This document shows positions 23,301 through 35,961 of a DNA stretch of 64,000 nucleotides, one piece after another; position 1 is the stretch's first letter; each line of letters opens with the position of its first letter. The position numbers and the translations under genes are program-made. The stretch is from positions 64,050-128,049 of the forward strand of contig JAHBMJ010004262.1 in NCBI GenBank assembly GCA_018398765.1, read 5' to 3'. The notes beneath the pieces are model-generated. The model was not told where the DNA came from, did no database searches, and was given only the letters and a program-made list of their open reading frames with translations. Source of the stretch: Chromera velia (lineage: Eukaryota > Sar > Chromeraceae).

Positions 23301-26300
23301 AGGGAACCCCTGACTGCCCCTGGTTCTGGCTGGCAGACGAAGACGAAGAACAATTCGCGGGAATGACCAGATCCCTCTCGGAAACTTCTTCCTCCCCCTC
23401 GACAATATCGGCCCATCGCATTTTCGCCTTACCGTCACATCGAGCCCCCCCACTCTGCACTGCCTCCTCCCTTCCCCTCACTTCCCCCTCCCACGCACTT
23501 TCGAAGGACGCAGGAAAGATATCTTCATGCCCTTCATCCCGACTTGCCCCCCTTTCTATTGCCTCCCTTCTTCCTCCCAGGTCTTTCCAGTTGTCGGGGA
23601 GTGGGACGGGAGAGGCAACAGGGGCGTCTCCTTGCCCTCCCAGGGCTCTCACGTCTCTCTCAACTGCGCGACCGGGTGCACTGACAATTCTGTCAACAGG
23701 AGCACAGTCGTTGGGGCCAGTGACTGTCGCTCGTCCAGGACCTTCATCTGGTTTCTGACGCACGCGCCAGACAGAGACTGTGAGAGGGGCAGGGTCGAGG
23801 GACTGTGGGAGAGGGCGCGACCGTGGAGGAGAGGGGGGAGGATGGCTCGGATGGATGGATCGCTTCTCGAAACCTTTTTGACGGGGAGTGCCGCACTTTT
23901 TCTTCTCCCGTCCTCCGTCTGTTTCCATCTGCACCGGTCCCACCTTCCGTTTGGGCATCGCGGCGAAAGTGTGACGGGTGATCACAGGGAAAGGGACCAC
24001 GCGAGAGTGGACGTTGGGCGTAGTGGGAGACTGAGACTCGGACAGACTGGAAAATTCCCCGTCACTCTCCTTTTCTCGTTCTCCTCTTTGTTCCTCTCCA
24101 CACCCCACCCCCTCTTTCTCCTCAGACTCTTCCCTTTCCCCCGCCTCCTTGTCAGACTCATTCTCAAGGACTGAGGTGATGGCAGCACGGGGCAGGGGAG
24201 GAGGACGGGACATAGGCAGAGGCGGCTTTCTCTCAGAGACAGACAGCTGATAGGGCTGAGGGCGAGACGCTGTTCGGGATTCACAAGCACGAGGCAGAGC
24301 TAGATTCGCAGAGATGGATCGCCGTTTGTGAGGAGGAAGGTAGATTTCCCTGGCGGCACAGGGCGGAATTTCGGGGGGGGGCGGGTCGACTTCACGAGCA
24401 AGGGGCTCCACCTGAAGAAGGCTTCCAGAACTTTCAATCTTTACCGGGTTTTCCCGTTCCAGCCCTTTGCCCTCTTCCACCTCCTGCTCCCCCTCCTTCC
24501 CCTTTTTGTGGGTGGTCCTGCTGGACTCCTTCAAGAAGATCAAAGAACGACGAAGCAAACGACGAGAAGGGTGGACATCATTCCGCCCTGTCCCGTTCGG
24601 AATCAGGAGCCCTCCCTTCTCAGTCTGTGTGTTCGTCAAATCTTTCTGGGCAAAGGGAGGGATCGACAGATTCTCATCTGCCCTTCTCTCCATCCCTTCT
24701 TTCTTCGTCTCGACATCTTCCACCACGGTAGCACCCTCACACTCTCTGCACAAAAAACAGGTCATGACGTGTTTCTCAGTCTGTGCACACCTGATTAAAA
24801 AGCGCCCGTTGTTTTCGAGACTGATGAAAGAAAGCGTTTGCAGACAGAAGACATGCAGAAACTCACAGTATATGTAGCTGTGTTCTGGAGTGATTCGCTC
24901 GCTTGAGTCGTACAGCCGCTATTGATCGGAAACAAGAGGGGGTGAAGGTACAAAAGCCCAACAGCAGCACCATCACAGACAGCAATACAACGAGCAGGGT
25001 AACGGAATGAAAGAATGAAGGAGAACAATGCACGGGTTAATCATTGTTCAAGGCCAACCACTTGCCGACAGACTTACTGACTTCTTTTGGAGCTGCTCTG
25101 CAGAAGTTCCAGTGGATGGCACAGCGGCAGCAGCAGCCGGGGCACACACCATGGTCATGCGGAGGTCGAAACAATTGCGAGAGTCCATTGATGCATTCAC
25201 AAAGGAAGAGGCAGAGATAAATTCCTGTTCCTCCTTCTTCTTCCTCACGTTCCCGCCCTGGTCCTCGCAGTGATGCGGCACAGACGAACACAGACCGGCA
25301 TGCTGGCTGCCAGGTCGGATTTCTGCCACCCACGTTCGAAGCCCCCCTGACGCAGAAGGCAGACGCGACTGCGGATGCGACGGCTGTCTCTCTGCGACAG
25401 ACAGTGGGTGCAACTGAGCCTGAGACGGCTGCCCGGGTGACGCGGACGACTGCCGCGACTGAACCGGGAAAGGCAGCGTCTGAGGAAGAAAAACCGATTG
25501 CGAGAAGCCTCTCATGAGTGGAAGGCCTGGGTAACAGTAAGGGGCTAGAGGGCGCGGAGGCGGTAGACGGGGTGGCGGGGGTGGAGGCAGATATCCCTGT
25601 CCGTGGTGTTGTGCTGCATAGTGCGGAAGGTGGGTTTGGGCCTCACGAAAAGAGAGAGCCCTTGTTCCTCCCCTCTTCCCATGATTTAGTGACTTCTTAA
25701 CGGGTTTCTCGGTGTCGCCTCTTCGATCCCGGATTCTTCGACGGTGGCTGTCGGGCCTGGATTGCTGCTGCTGCTGTTGTTGTTCATGCTGCTGGAGGGA
25801 GTTGAGAGTTGGGGTCGGAAAGGGGGGAGCCAATGAAGAAACAGACTTCGGTGCATGCTGCTGAGGCTCGTCGGTAGTCTGGCCTCTGTTGCTGTCGGTG
25901 TTGGTCTGCTTTCGTAACAGAAGGGAGTGACGAGTCAGGGCTGCAAAGGGGGCAACAAAAGCAGAAGAAGGCGTCTCCTGCTGCTTCTGTCCATCGCCAA
26001 AAGAGGACACAGAAAACGAAGGCAAGGGAAGTCCTTCCCTCTCACGATCCCTATTCTCCTCCCTCCCACTGCTTGAACCACTTCCTTCATCTCCCTCTCC
26101 CATGGCAGCCTGGTCGGCTGCCGTTCCTGTATCTTCATCTTCGCCTGATAAAATCGGCAGGGAATGCACCGAGCCCTCTTCCGTCTCCATCTTTCGGTCC
26201 TTCTCTTCACTCTCTTCTGCGAGCGTGTCGAGCTCAGCGGGAGGTTCGTTTGGGGGTGACCTTAGGAGCGAGGAGAGAGAAGACGGGAGGTCTCCATAAC

Positions 26301-26594
26301 AGACACCCTCCGCCAACCACACCTGGCTTTCCGTCTCGCTGGCCGATCCGTCTGGATCCCCTTCCTCTTTCTCCCCCCCCTCTTTCTCATTCACAACACA
26401 CACACGGTCCCCTTCCCCTTCCTCTCCTCTTTCGAAGACACAGTCCTGCATAACAACACCACCACATCCACCAAGCTTCTTCGCCCCCACCTTCTCGCTC
26501 ACATCGCCAGAGAGACACCCAGAGTCAGCTTCGGACTCCGATGGGCATCTCTGCATGGAGGCACACACACGCACGCACACACACACACACACAC

Positions 26595-26633
<39 letters not shown>

Positions 26634-29463
26634 TATTCATACACAGACCCAGAGAGAGAACCAGCAGAAACACGCAAAATCAGACACAGAACGAGAGAAA
26701 GAAACATAACAGACCGATCGACAGCGATGAAAGAAGGAATAGACGCACAGCCAGACCAACGCACAGACGTCTCTTCACGACGAAAGGAGTCAAGGCAGGT
26801 TTGTACGAGACACGGATTTTGGGGACCGCATTCAGCACCAGCTGGAAGAACGTGAAGACATGGGAGAGAAGAGAGGGAAGGAGACGGAAAGCCAATTTGC
26901 CAATAAAGAAGAACAAATGGGACAAGAAAAGAGACGCACCCCCCTTCACCCACCCTCGACACATACCTCCCCGGAGCTCGGCACAGCTGACGTTTCGTCG
27001 CACCCTTTCTCCCCCTCTTCCTTCTCTGCCTTCTGTCCGTCAAAAACACACGTTTCCCCTGGTGCCCCAGTTTTCCCGTCCCACCCCCTGTCCCCGTCTC
27101 CGTCTCCCACAGCTGCCACTTCTGTCTCCTCCTTCACATGTGCCCTCGAGGTCCCTCCTCGCCTTCCCGCCGAAAAAGAAATCAGGCAAATTCCACCCTG
27201 CAAATCCCGCTTCTGCAACGCCCCACCGTTTCCCCATTTCTGCTCCCCCTCATACTCCATCACCTTCTCGCCCGACTCATTCACTCCTCTCCCGGAGTTG
27301 GGCACGGACGCAATCGCAGACAGGAAGGCAGGAGGCGCCACGTTAACGACATCACCCCTCACAAACCCATCCTGAGAGACAAACTCGTCCTCCCCAACCT
27401 TCTCGATTTTCCTGCGGTTCTCGTGGCCTCCCTGCCCGAGGCTGCCGAGCTGAAGCTGCACGCCACGCACCAACCAAAGGCCGAAAGAACAAGGGACAAA
27501 CGATGGAGGGATAACATTCACGAGCTAGGGTTCGATCGATTGTTCAACACTGAAAGCTTGCTGGAGAGCTCCCTTCCCACCCAAATCCAAAGACATCAAG
27601 GTAGCTCGTGTGTAGAGGAGGGACAGGCAGAAACCTAAAACGGTGCTGGGTTAGGTAACAAAGGCATAGTTCATGGGGGGGAAGGTAGATTTTTCGGTGT
27701 GTCTGCTTCAATGCGGAAGTGGGAGAAATGTGAAGGGAAGTCAAACAGAGACTCTCCGTTCCCACAGGCCTCATTCGAAAGACAGTAAAAGAGATCCCTT
27801 CTTTCTCTCTTTCCTTCTTTCTTTCTTTCCTTCCTTCTTTCTTTCCCGCCTTCTTTCCTTCTTTGAGCTCCCCGCCACACTGACTGACATCCTCCGTCCC
27901 CTTCTCCTCCAAAATCTCCTCTACGGTCGTCTCAGTGCATTGGGCCCTCGTTGTTCCAGGGGGGGGCCACATGGTCGAAGAGGCGGCAGCAGGGGGCCTT
28001 GCAGAGAGCGTCCAAGGAGGACTGTACCCGCTGGCCTGCAGAGAGATTGAGGAATAGAGGCGTAAAAGGTAAGAGAAAAAAAGAGAATCAGCAAGAGAGG
28101 CACGGTGCAGTGCTTTTGTTGCGTGCGCGTGCATCTCTCTCTCTCTCTCCCTCTCTGTGTGGGGTGCTGTGCGCGCGAAAAAAAGATGCAGAGCATGTGG
28201 GTCTCTGTGAAATTGTGGTTGTATTCACATGCATGAAGGTTCTGCGTGCGTGTCTGCATCGCTCGAGCTGCCATCGTCGTTGTCTTTCGAATTCCGTTTT
28301 CTTCTGTGCCAACGCGTCTCCCGTCTCCTCTTCTCCTGACCGCCTGTACACCAACAAACAAACTTGGAAGAAACGGACCTTCAGCAGCCTCTCCCCAGCC
28401 AGCCTTGGAGACATCGTCAGGGTCTGACAGAGAGGGAAAGTGGAAGAGGAAGAAGACCCCAAGTTGAACACTGCGCCTTTCCAGAGGCAGTGAACAAGGC
28501 TGAGGCCCCTCTCGAGCGAGAATGGAGGCATCCGAAGACTTTTGAGCACAGAAGATACAGCAGTTGTAAGCGAAACTGCAGCACAGTACCCCCGCGTCTG
28601 CACCTGCAGACCTTGCGTATTTCCCTCAGAGACGGAGGGGAATCCTGCACGAAGCTCAGCAGTACATCAGCGTAGGGGTTTCACATCACAGTGGGAATCA
28701 GGTTCGTACGGATCTGTTGTTGACGGGAAAAGCAGGAAAGAAACACACAGCTCAGCACAGATACGACTTCAGGTGCGGACTGAATGAAAACTAAATTGAG
28801 GCAAGTTGTGTTCTCTTCTTTTTGTGTGATCAAAATTCAGCAGCTCTGAGTTTCCATTTCAGCTCTCCACATACCTTCCTTTGTCCCGTCGTTCCAGACC
28901 CCAAAAGAACGAAGGACCCCCCTCAGTTCTTCGTTAACCCCCAACATTTTCTCGAGTCTCTCCAGAATTTGTTTTTGTGCCTCAGCAGTCTCTGCAATTC
29001 CTTGGAAACCCATCCAAGAGAGCAGCTGTGAAGTGAACGCTGCAGAGAACCTCCACTCGGCTGCTCGGAACTTCCCTGAGGTGATCTGCTTCTGACTGTC
29101 TGAGTACACTTGCATTGTGAGAGGTTTGGCGGGCCCGTCCCCTTCTTTTTCAGAAGACGAGCCAGAAATCTGGTCTTCCTGTCCTCCTTCCTCCAAGGAA
29201 GGGGAAAGTCCATTCTCTACAAAGGCAGTGGAGACACACGGATTCTTCGTATAGGCTTCTTGGTCATTCGAATAAGAGGAGTCCTGTAGACTCCCCCCCT
29301 GTAGGAGTGCTTGGGAGGTGCGCTTCATCTCCACCTGAAGGAGGGGAGGCCTCGGAGAGGTGCCCCTGTTTGAAGAAAGGGCGGGAGCGGGCGTGTCTCC
29401 CTGTTTGCCCTTTTCATCTCCTGCCTGAGGGGATGGAGGTCCCATCCCCGAGGCAGAGTCCAT
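20396..29463 (-). CDS. Large, mostly disordered protein, 9 exons, 2,251 aa, function unknown
   Basis: Exons, all in phase: 29463-28875, 28644-28379, 28035-27889, 27455-26967, 26550-25082, 24745-21605, 21468-21404, 21220-21143, 20907-20396. Residues 150-195 are a helical segment (EAQKQILERLEKMLGVNEEL). Most of the rest is Pro/Ser/Glu/Gln-rich: a Gln run and a proline run lie in exon 5, and exon 6 alone gives 1,046 residues. Near residue 1,120 is REIYLPPHKRR, resembling the Y-x-PPH-x-R motif at the N-terminus of DDX3/Ded1 RNA helicases. The C-terminus is a short coiled coil (KDEKIDRLEKEKQDLLSLV). The make-up suggests a scaffold or RNA-granule protein, but no domain confirms it. The ATG at 29463 is the first reasonable one; upstream ATG codons in the frame follow intron-like sequence. 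Confidence 0.72.
26561..26631. repeat. (AC)n microsatellite in intron 4 of the disordered-protein gene
   Basis: About 70 bases of almost pure AC, read as (GT)n on the coding strand. It ends about ten bases before the CAG acceptor at 26551 and takes the place of a polypyrimidine tract. Confidence 0.9.
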
Positions 29464-30498
29464 CCGGCAGACAAGTGAAGCGATTTTAGAGCAGGGATCA
29501 GCGTTCAGCACCCACCCAATTGCTCTGGTCCTGCTTTCCTTTATGACCGATACACAAAAGCGAGACAATAGAAAAAACGGGCGAAATCGCTCTGAAGAAG
29601 TCGTGATCAGTGGATAAATCATAAAAACATTGTACGCCTGCTGGATGTATAGTTCTCAAATGACTGCATTCAAAACATGATGGACAGCAGTTTGGCAGAG
29701 CTGCTTTGCATGGCGGAGGGCAATGGTGAGATTTCAGTTGCTTGCATGCGGGGACGTTTGCGCACGACGCAGTGAAACCGCAATTTCGGCCGAACAGTGT
29801 GGCCCGAACTTCAACTCGGAACTTGTATAGTAGCTCGGCATAGCTCTGCGCGTGGCCCGGAAAGCATGTCGCCCGTGAATCTCAAGGTCCCAAAAAGCCA
29901 CGGCATGATCGAGCCACTTTTTTTTAATCACAAAATTGTTGTCAAGAGATTCAACATGGATAAAAACATGTTTAAAGGCGAAAAAATGCCTTTTAGACTG
30001 AACTGAATGCATTTTAAATCTTGTTTTGATTTTTTTTTTTTCAAATTTTATGTAGGGTTTATTTATGCATGAAGTCTGAATTCCTAGTCTGCGTTGAATT
30101 AATTTCTAGGCCGTCTAAGCCCAGTCGCCCTCCTCAGCGGGGGCCTGTACAGCCACCAGTCCCCCTGCTGACGCCAACGACATTCCCCCCTTCGTCCATT
30201 ACCCTGGTTTTCTTTCTCTTACGCTCCTTATGCATGCGGACGCTGCCCTGATTGCTGCCATTTGGAGCTTTGCTTTAACTGCTCCTGCAATCTTTTCAGA
30301 TCTTCCCCCAGTCTTTTTTTACTATCCCCGACACAATTTGTCGAATGATTGCCATAAATGCCGGAGCCATCACTGCATCTTGTTTTTAAAAAAATATAAT
30401 CTACTGTTCAACTTTATTTCACTGTGTGCTTCTGTATTCAGTCTAAAAAGGTGATCGACGATGCGGCCACCTCCCTGACACTACAAGCCATAACAAGC
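29464..30498. other. Intergenic, no gene seen
   Basis: Upstream side of the disordered-protein gene. Includes T-rich patches near 30030. A 92-codon minus-strand frame at 29734-30012 has no recognised domain and no context. No promoter motif can be fixed. Confidence 0.4.
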
Positions 30499-30502
30499 CA
30501 CT

Positions 30503-30982
30503 TGCTTTGTCCCCCCTATCCGGCCACCTTATGACGTCCAGACAGAAGGTAAAGCAAGGACAAGAACCTTGGAGAAATTCTAGAGAAGGAACGTGTACAA
30601 CACTCATTCAGGCAACAGTTTACAGAAGGTTTAGCTCTAGAGCAATCTGGGATTCCAATCAGCTAGGTTTATTCTTAGAGCCTATCATTACATAATTTCT
30701 ACTTCTGCTTCTCTTTGTTCCCCTCTCTCAGAGTCTCAGACTCCCGATCTATGATAAACAGACATTAGCCTCAAACGATCCTATCTGTTGCTCAAGTGAC
30801 ATGTTGCTTGAATGCGAACATTGCAAAGGTCAGACCGCGCGGGTCAGACTCGACTTCGATCGACGCGCGCGCAACACATACGAAGCAAAGCGTGGCGGCG
30901 GAATGTGGTGCGGCCCGCTGGCTCACTCAGTCACGGCATATGCGAAGGCTCAAAAGGCGGCGCCATAGGGTAGGACTCCACA
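30503..30982. repeat. Left LTR of the LARD-like element
   Basis: 480 bp, TG...CA ends. It preserves the empty site of the MITE that sits in the right copy (GATCTATGATAAAC here). Confidence 0.65.
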
Positions 30983-33722
30983 GATCCCCCCCGGCCACGG
31001 ACAGGAAAATCGCGTCCCCACGATCAGTCAGACAATGTCATATTTGAGCATGCGCGGAAAGGGAAAAAAGGTGAGCAAAAGGACACGATCAACCATGCAG
31101 ACACTATGCAAACCTATACAACTAACAGAACACCTTCAAGGAGGTAGTCGAAAAAATCCAGGCACGAAAGCTGACAAGCAGAAAAGTTTCCTCCCATTGA
31201 CGCAAGTTAATCAGATTAACGTGCGTAAAGATACTATCACCACTGCCTTACCGGCAATGCCAACCCGCCAGGTCTTTCCTCGAAAAGCCTGTTTTAGGGA
31301 CGTCGGCTTGCTCGGGGTCTCCAGAAGCACACCTTCCCTACCTGACAGTAAGATCCGTCATTTGACGGCCGCAAGCTTCCTATTGCAAGGTCTTACGTTT
31401 CCCAGCTTTCTATTAACCTTTCGTACCCCCCAGAAAGAAAGAACGAGACAGAAATGCTAGACAGAAAGAGCGACAGAGAGCAAAATACAGTCAGGCCTGC
31501 GCAGTATCCATGCAGTCACATATATGCATGCATCTCTATGCCGATGCATGGCATTTAAAGTTACGCTTGCAGTCGTTTACTTTACTCTTTTTTTTTTTCT
31601 CATCTCCCTCTCTTTCGCTCTCCTACTTCTCACTCCCGCTTTGCTTTCCCCTCTCTGTCTTTTTTCCTCCTCCGAGGCGCCGGCCTTGCACCAATGCGGC
31701 AAAGTCAGACGAGCAAACGTGGCTACATGGAGGCAAAAGTAAAGGAAATACACTCTCAACAACATACTCTACATGACAAGAGTTCGTTTCGATGCTCGAT
31801 GCTGCCAGTAGAAAAGACAGCCACAGCGAGAAGCCAGAGAAGCAAACGGCTGAAACTGGGAAAAGAAAAGGGCAGATCGATCAACCTTTTACAGAGCAAC
31901 AAACAGACTCAGCGGGACATGTGCAGCCAACCAAAGAACTAACGGGGCAAAAGTTCAGGCATGCACATGCGCGCATACACGCTCCTACTACATCAGATCT
32001 TCACATTCGTAAACGGGATAGTATTAGAGGGCATTGGAAGGCAGTAGATTAGAAAGCGGAGACGGCGCCAATACAAAAATTCTAAGAAGGACAGACAGGC
32101 TCATTCCGACAAATCCTCGCTTTCCAAACTCTTGCACAGTTCTACCGTTTTCTTTTTTTCTTGTTTCTTCTTTATGCTGCCTTCGTTTCCCTTGAAAAAC
32201 AAAGCAACTCCACACCTCCGTGGCCTCAAAAGAAAGATGCAGGTCGAACACCACCAACGACAAAGTGATCGAAAAGAAAGAGGTGGAACCGGCCGGTGGA
32301 AGGAAAGAGGTAGCCAACTCTGTTTTCCCACTTCGTCTCACCTTCTCTTACTCTCTCTCTCTCTTTCTCAGACCGGCCTGCTGGAAGGGAGCAGGCGACA
32401 GATAGAATAGTACACCTACAACAGATCCCCTCCTAGTTCTCTTATCTGAATGCAAGGAGACGGGCAGACCGAGGTTCGAACAAAATGTGAAGAGACGGAG
32501 AAACCAGAGGACGGCAGAAAAAAGTCTCACACACATATATTCATATACATGTATTCATATCTCTTCCCCTTCTCTCTTCTATGTCACTTCCTTCCCGAAG
32601 ACTGCATGTGCGTCTTCGCCTGTTGTCAACAACACCATAGATCGACCGAACACATAAGAACAGACATCAATGAATGAACGGCACCCAGTCAGACTTATCG
32701 GAGGGAGACGCCTGGCGGCACACCGTCTGGCTCTATACAGATGCTTGCGCAGAGACGGCTGGCTCCACCAAGGCTCCCATCAACTCCCATGCTGCGAGGG
32801 GGAGAGGCGATACCTAGAGACCCCAGAGGGCTTCCAAAGCACTGACATCCCCCTGCAGGGAGAAGATACAGAAGGGATAAAGAGACATACATGGGTTATC
32901 CCCTCGTTTTCTTTTTTCTTCTTCTTCTTTTCTCGTTAAAACAGATATCTCTTTCTGTTTCTCTCAAGATTCGTTCTTTTTTTACTCCCTCTCTACTCAT
33001 TCTCTCAGAAAATCTCTCTCCGCCTTTTCCACTCTCTTTTTCTCAAAGGAGGAAACCAGGGATAACCCGAAACGTTTCAAATCAGCAGAAGGAAATGAGA
33101 AGGAGACAGCGAATAAAGGCGCCCCCTCGTGCGCTCATACTCTCAGCCACACGAGGGGTCTGACTCCCAAGTCACGTGCAAAGAAGAGAAACCGAGAGAG
33201 AAGAAAGGTCACTATTCCAAAACGAGCTCCAGAAGTTCCAAATGCGCAGCACATGCGGCGCTCGGCTTGTTGTTCTCGCAGTCCGCCTCTTTGATACTCA
33301 GCTTTACAATGAGCTTCATCCTTCCCCCGAGTTCAGTGCAGGGGCGTAAGGGCGGTCCCAGGCAGTCGTGGGCACACGCAGGCATAAACGTATGGCGGCG
33401 GCAATCAGACAGTCCTCTGCCCGTGTCTCATATGTAGCTGACGTAGGGGTAGGCAATCGACTTCGAGTTCTCATTGACAGAAGGGCTCAGCCGTCTTGTC
33501 GAGCACAAATACACTCCGCGCATGTCAGTAGCTGCATAAAGGGAGAGAGGGAAGGGACCGGACACATTGCAGACTGCCCTTTTATCTTGTCTCTTCTTTC
33601 TGTCTCGTTTCATCCCCTTGCTGCTCCTTTCGACATATGAACTCTCAACTCTGGATAAAAGACGCTCCAGTCACACTTAGTCGCTAGTACTTCACATACT
33701 CTCGGCCAGCCTTGATTCGATT

Positions 33723-33865
33723 CGCCCCCCCACCCCGAAGCAACCCCCCTCTCCCCCTCTTCCCCCCCCTTTTCCCTTCCTTTTCCCTTCCCCTTTGTCC
33801 CCCCTTTTTACCCCCTCTTCCCCCTTCTCCCCCCTTCTTCCTCCCTTTCCCTTCCCTTCCCCCAT
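33723..33865. repeat. Polypyrimidine tract, about 140 bp of almost only C and T
   Basis: Runs of CCCCCC, CTTCCC and TTTTCCC with only three or four purines. Such strand-asymmetric mirror-like tracts can form triplex DNA. Lies inside the LARD-like element. Confidence 0.8.
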
Positions 33866-34015
33866 GACCCCCTCTTGCCCTTCCCGGTTAGTTGAAAATA
33901 TGCTGGCGCCGGCAAGAGATAAGGCGGCAGCTGCCGTGTGCCCTACTCTGTCTCTCAGTAGGTCTGCCGCGACCCTTCTGCCTCTCTTGCCGTCGAGGGC
34001 AGGCTCAATGTCATT

Positions 34016-34531
34016 TTGTACCCCTTCCTTACTTCCTCCTCCTTCCTACTCCAGGCTCGCCGCATCGGGGTCCCAGAGCAGAATCGGTACATGGATGATA
34101 GGTCGGTTTTGGCCTGGTCTCGGTCCTCTTCTTTCTTGAATGATGACCCCCTCATGGCATCCTTGCAGAAACAGAACTTTTATCATTCCAGCTGTGTGCT
34201 GGAGAGACAAGAAGGGTGCACAGTGCTCGGTTTGTCATTTTTTTGCCTGCCGGGTGCACCTGAGATTGTACTTTTTGAGTCTGCTAACCCAAATCGTGGG
34301 CCGATGGCTCAATGTCTCTCAGGTATAAGGGATGGCACGATTTCTTGCAAGTCATCCTTGTCCCTTGAGAGGAGTAGGTTTGCTCACGGTTCCTCTTGCA
34401 TTACAAGTGGAGGTGGGCATTGCGGTTTAATTTCAGGGCATGTTACTTGTACGTTACTCTCGATGAATGCCCCTGTATCGGTTATGGTGCATTCGCTGAT
34501 GTGTTTGTTTACTGAGCTGCTAGTATGTTAA
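34016..34531 (+). other. 171-codon open frame with a YMDD motif, possible reverse-transcriptase remnant
   Basis: Contains NRYMDDRSVLAWS, which looks like the catalytic YxDD box of reverse transcriptases, but the flanking RT motifs are not visible and downstream residues match no family I know. It lies inside the LARD-like element. Chance is a real alternative. Confidence 0.2.
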
Positions 34532-35961
34532 TAGTCTTTTTTTTTCTTACATAAATCGTTTTTACATGGAGTGGTACGCACTGCTTCTCCTCTCCTAATT
34601 CATGAATAGATGCGTGTGCAAGGGTTGTTACGTAAACTCTATGTTTTTTTGACTTAATTGAATGCATGGTATTCCAACATGTAGGCATAACTTCTGAACT
34701 CTTCGACTGATTTGTTTTAGATGCCCTGCATCACCTGCGGCTTTTCTTTGCAGACAAAGCCTACAGCGATAGAGAAAAGACAGTAGGAGAACGGAGGGGG
34801 GGGCGCGCGTTCTTTAGCGCGGGCGGTTTGTTGATCCTGGGATGATCGCATGACTATATGGCACTGTGATGATGTGCTGTACTGGACGAATATGTTGTGC
34901 GCACGGTGTGAGCAAGATGCATGCATTTATCTTTTTTTGCTCTTTGGATTTTTCTTTTTTTGCGTGCATTTTTATTTTTCGTGCTTTACATGTTTGTCTT
35001 TTTTGCGCTTGCATGTATCACGTTGATCGATCCATGGAGGAAGATATGATTGATTAACCCGATGGAGACCGTGTCCTTTCTCAACAAACGGTGCACCGTA
35101 GGAGAACTTAAAGTGCTCAGCTGTCTGAAGAGCACATACTTCTCTAGATTCTTATCATAAGGCGTTCCCCGGCTGGCACACTGGCCGTCACCACGTTAGT
35201 CCATGTAGTACGCCGCCATCCATCCCTTCTGTCTGTTTAATATGCAAGCAGAGTCTCGCGCATCCGATTGAACGGCCACTCATCGAACGATCCACACGAC
35301 AGACGGATGTCCAGAAGCGACAAGCTCTCTCTCAGAAGAAAGTGATAACCTTGAAGACATATGGGAGAGGCGAAGGGCGTCTTCTTATGTTTAGACGCTG
35401 TCGGAGGACCAGTCTAGATAGACTACAGACCCAGACACGCTGGAGGTGTTTGCAGGCCACGAAGGTGGTCAGCTTCGCGCAGACAAGCAAGCAACCAACA
35501 GCAAAGACAAGTGAAGGTGATCAACCGACACTCGTCCGGAAGACAGAGACAGTTACAGAATCAAAAGGCATAAGAAAAGCACTCTACTGGCCATTTGGAT
35601 TGCGATCTGTTCATAGGCGGCATTCTCAATGAAATCAGGCTCCTTGAAGTCCCGAGCCTAGGTTCCGAGCAACACCAAGCAACGTCTCCACCATCGGCTT
35701 TGGCGACCTCCAACGATCTTCAGGCTCTCCACCCAAGGACAAAGGCAAAGTCCAGGATCGGACTCAAAAAGGGTCTCCGAAAGAGGACTCCAGACAGTTT
35801 AGGACGCAAGAGGACACTGAATTCCCCTACTCACGGTCTTTGCCTGACTGTGCCCGTATTGTTGCAATCGGTTTTCAACTGTTGCGCAAAAAGACAGGTC
35901 TGATGCCCATCACAGAAGGTACACGAGAGTCGACACTCATTGAGCTGAGCGTTTACCACAA

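Noticed and set aside
21881-24174. Several plus-strand frames (99-215 codons)
   Set aside because: Antisense shadows of the 3.1 kb exon of the disordered-protein gene.
25048-26673. (CV)n peptide as the N-terminus of a protein
   Set aside because: It is translated (GT)n microsatellite ahead of the acceptor at 26551.
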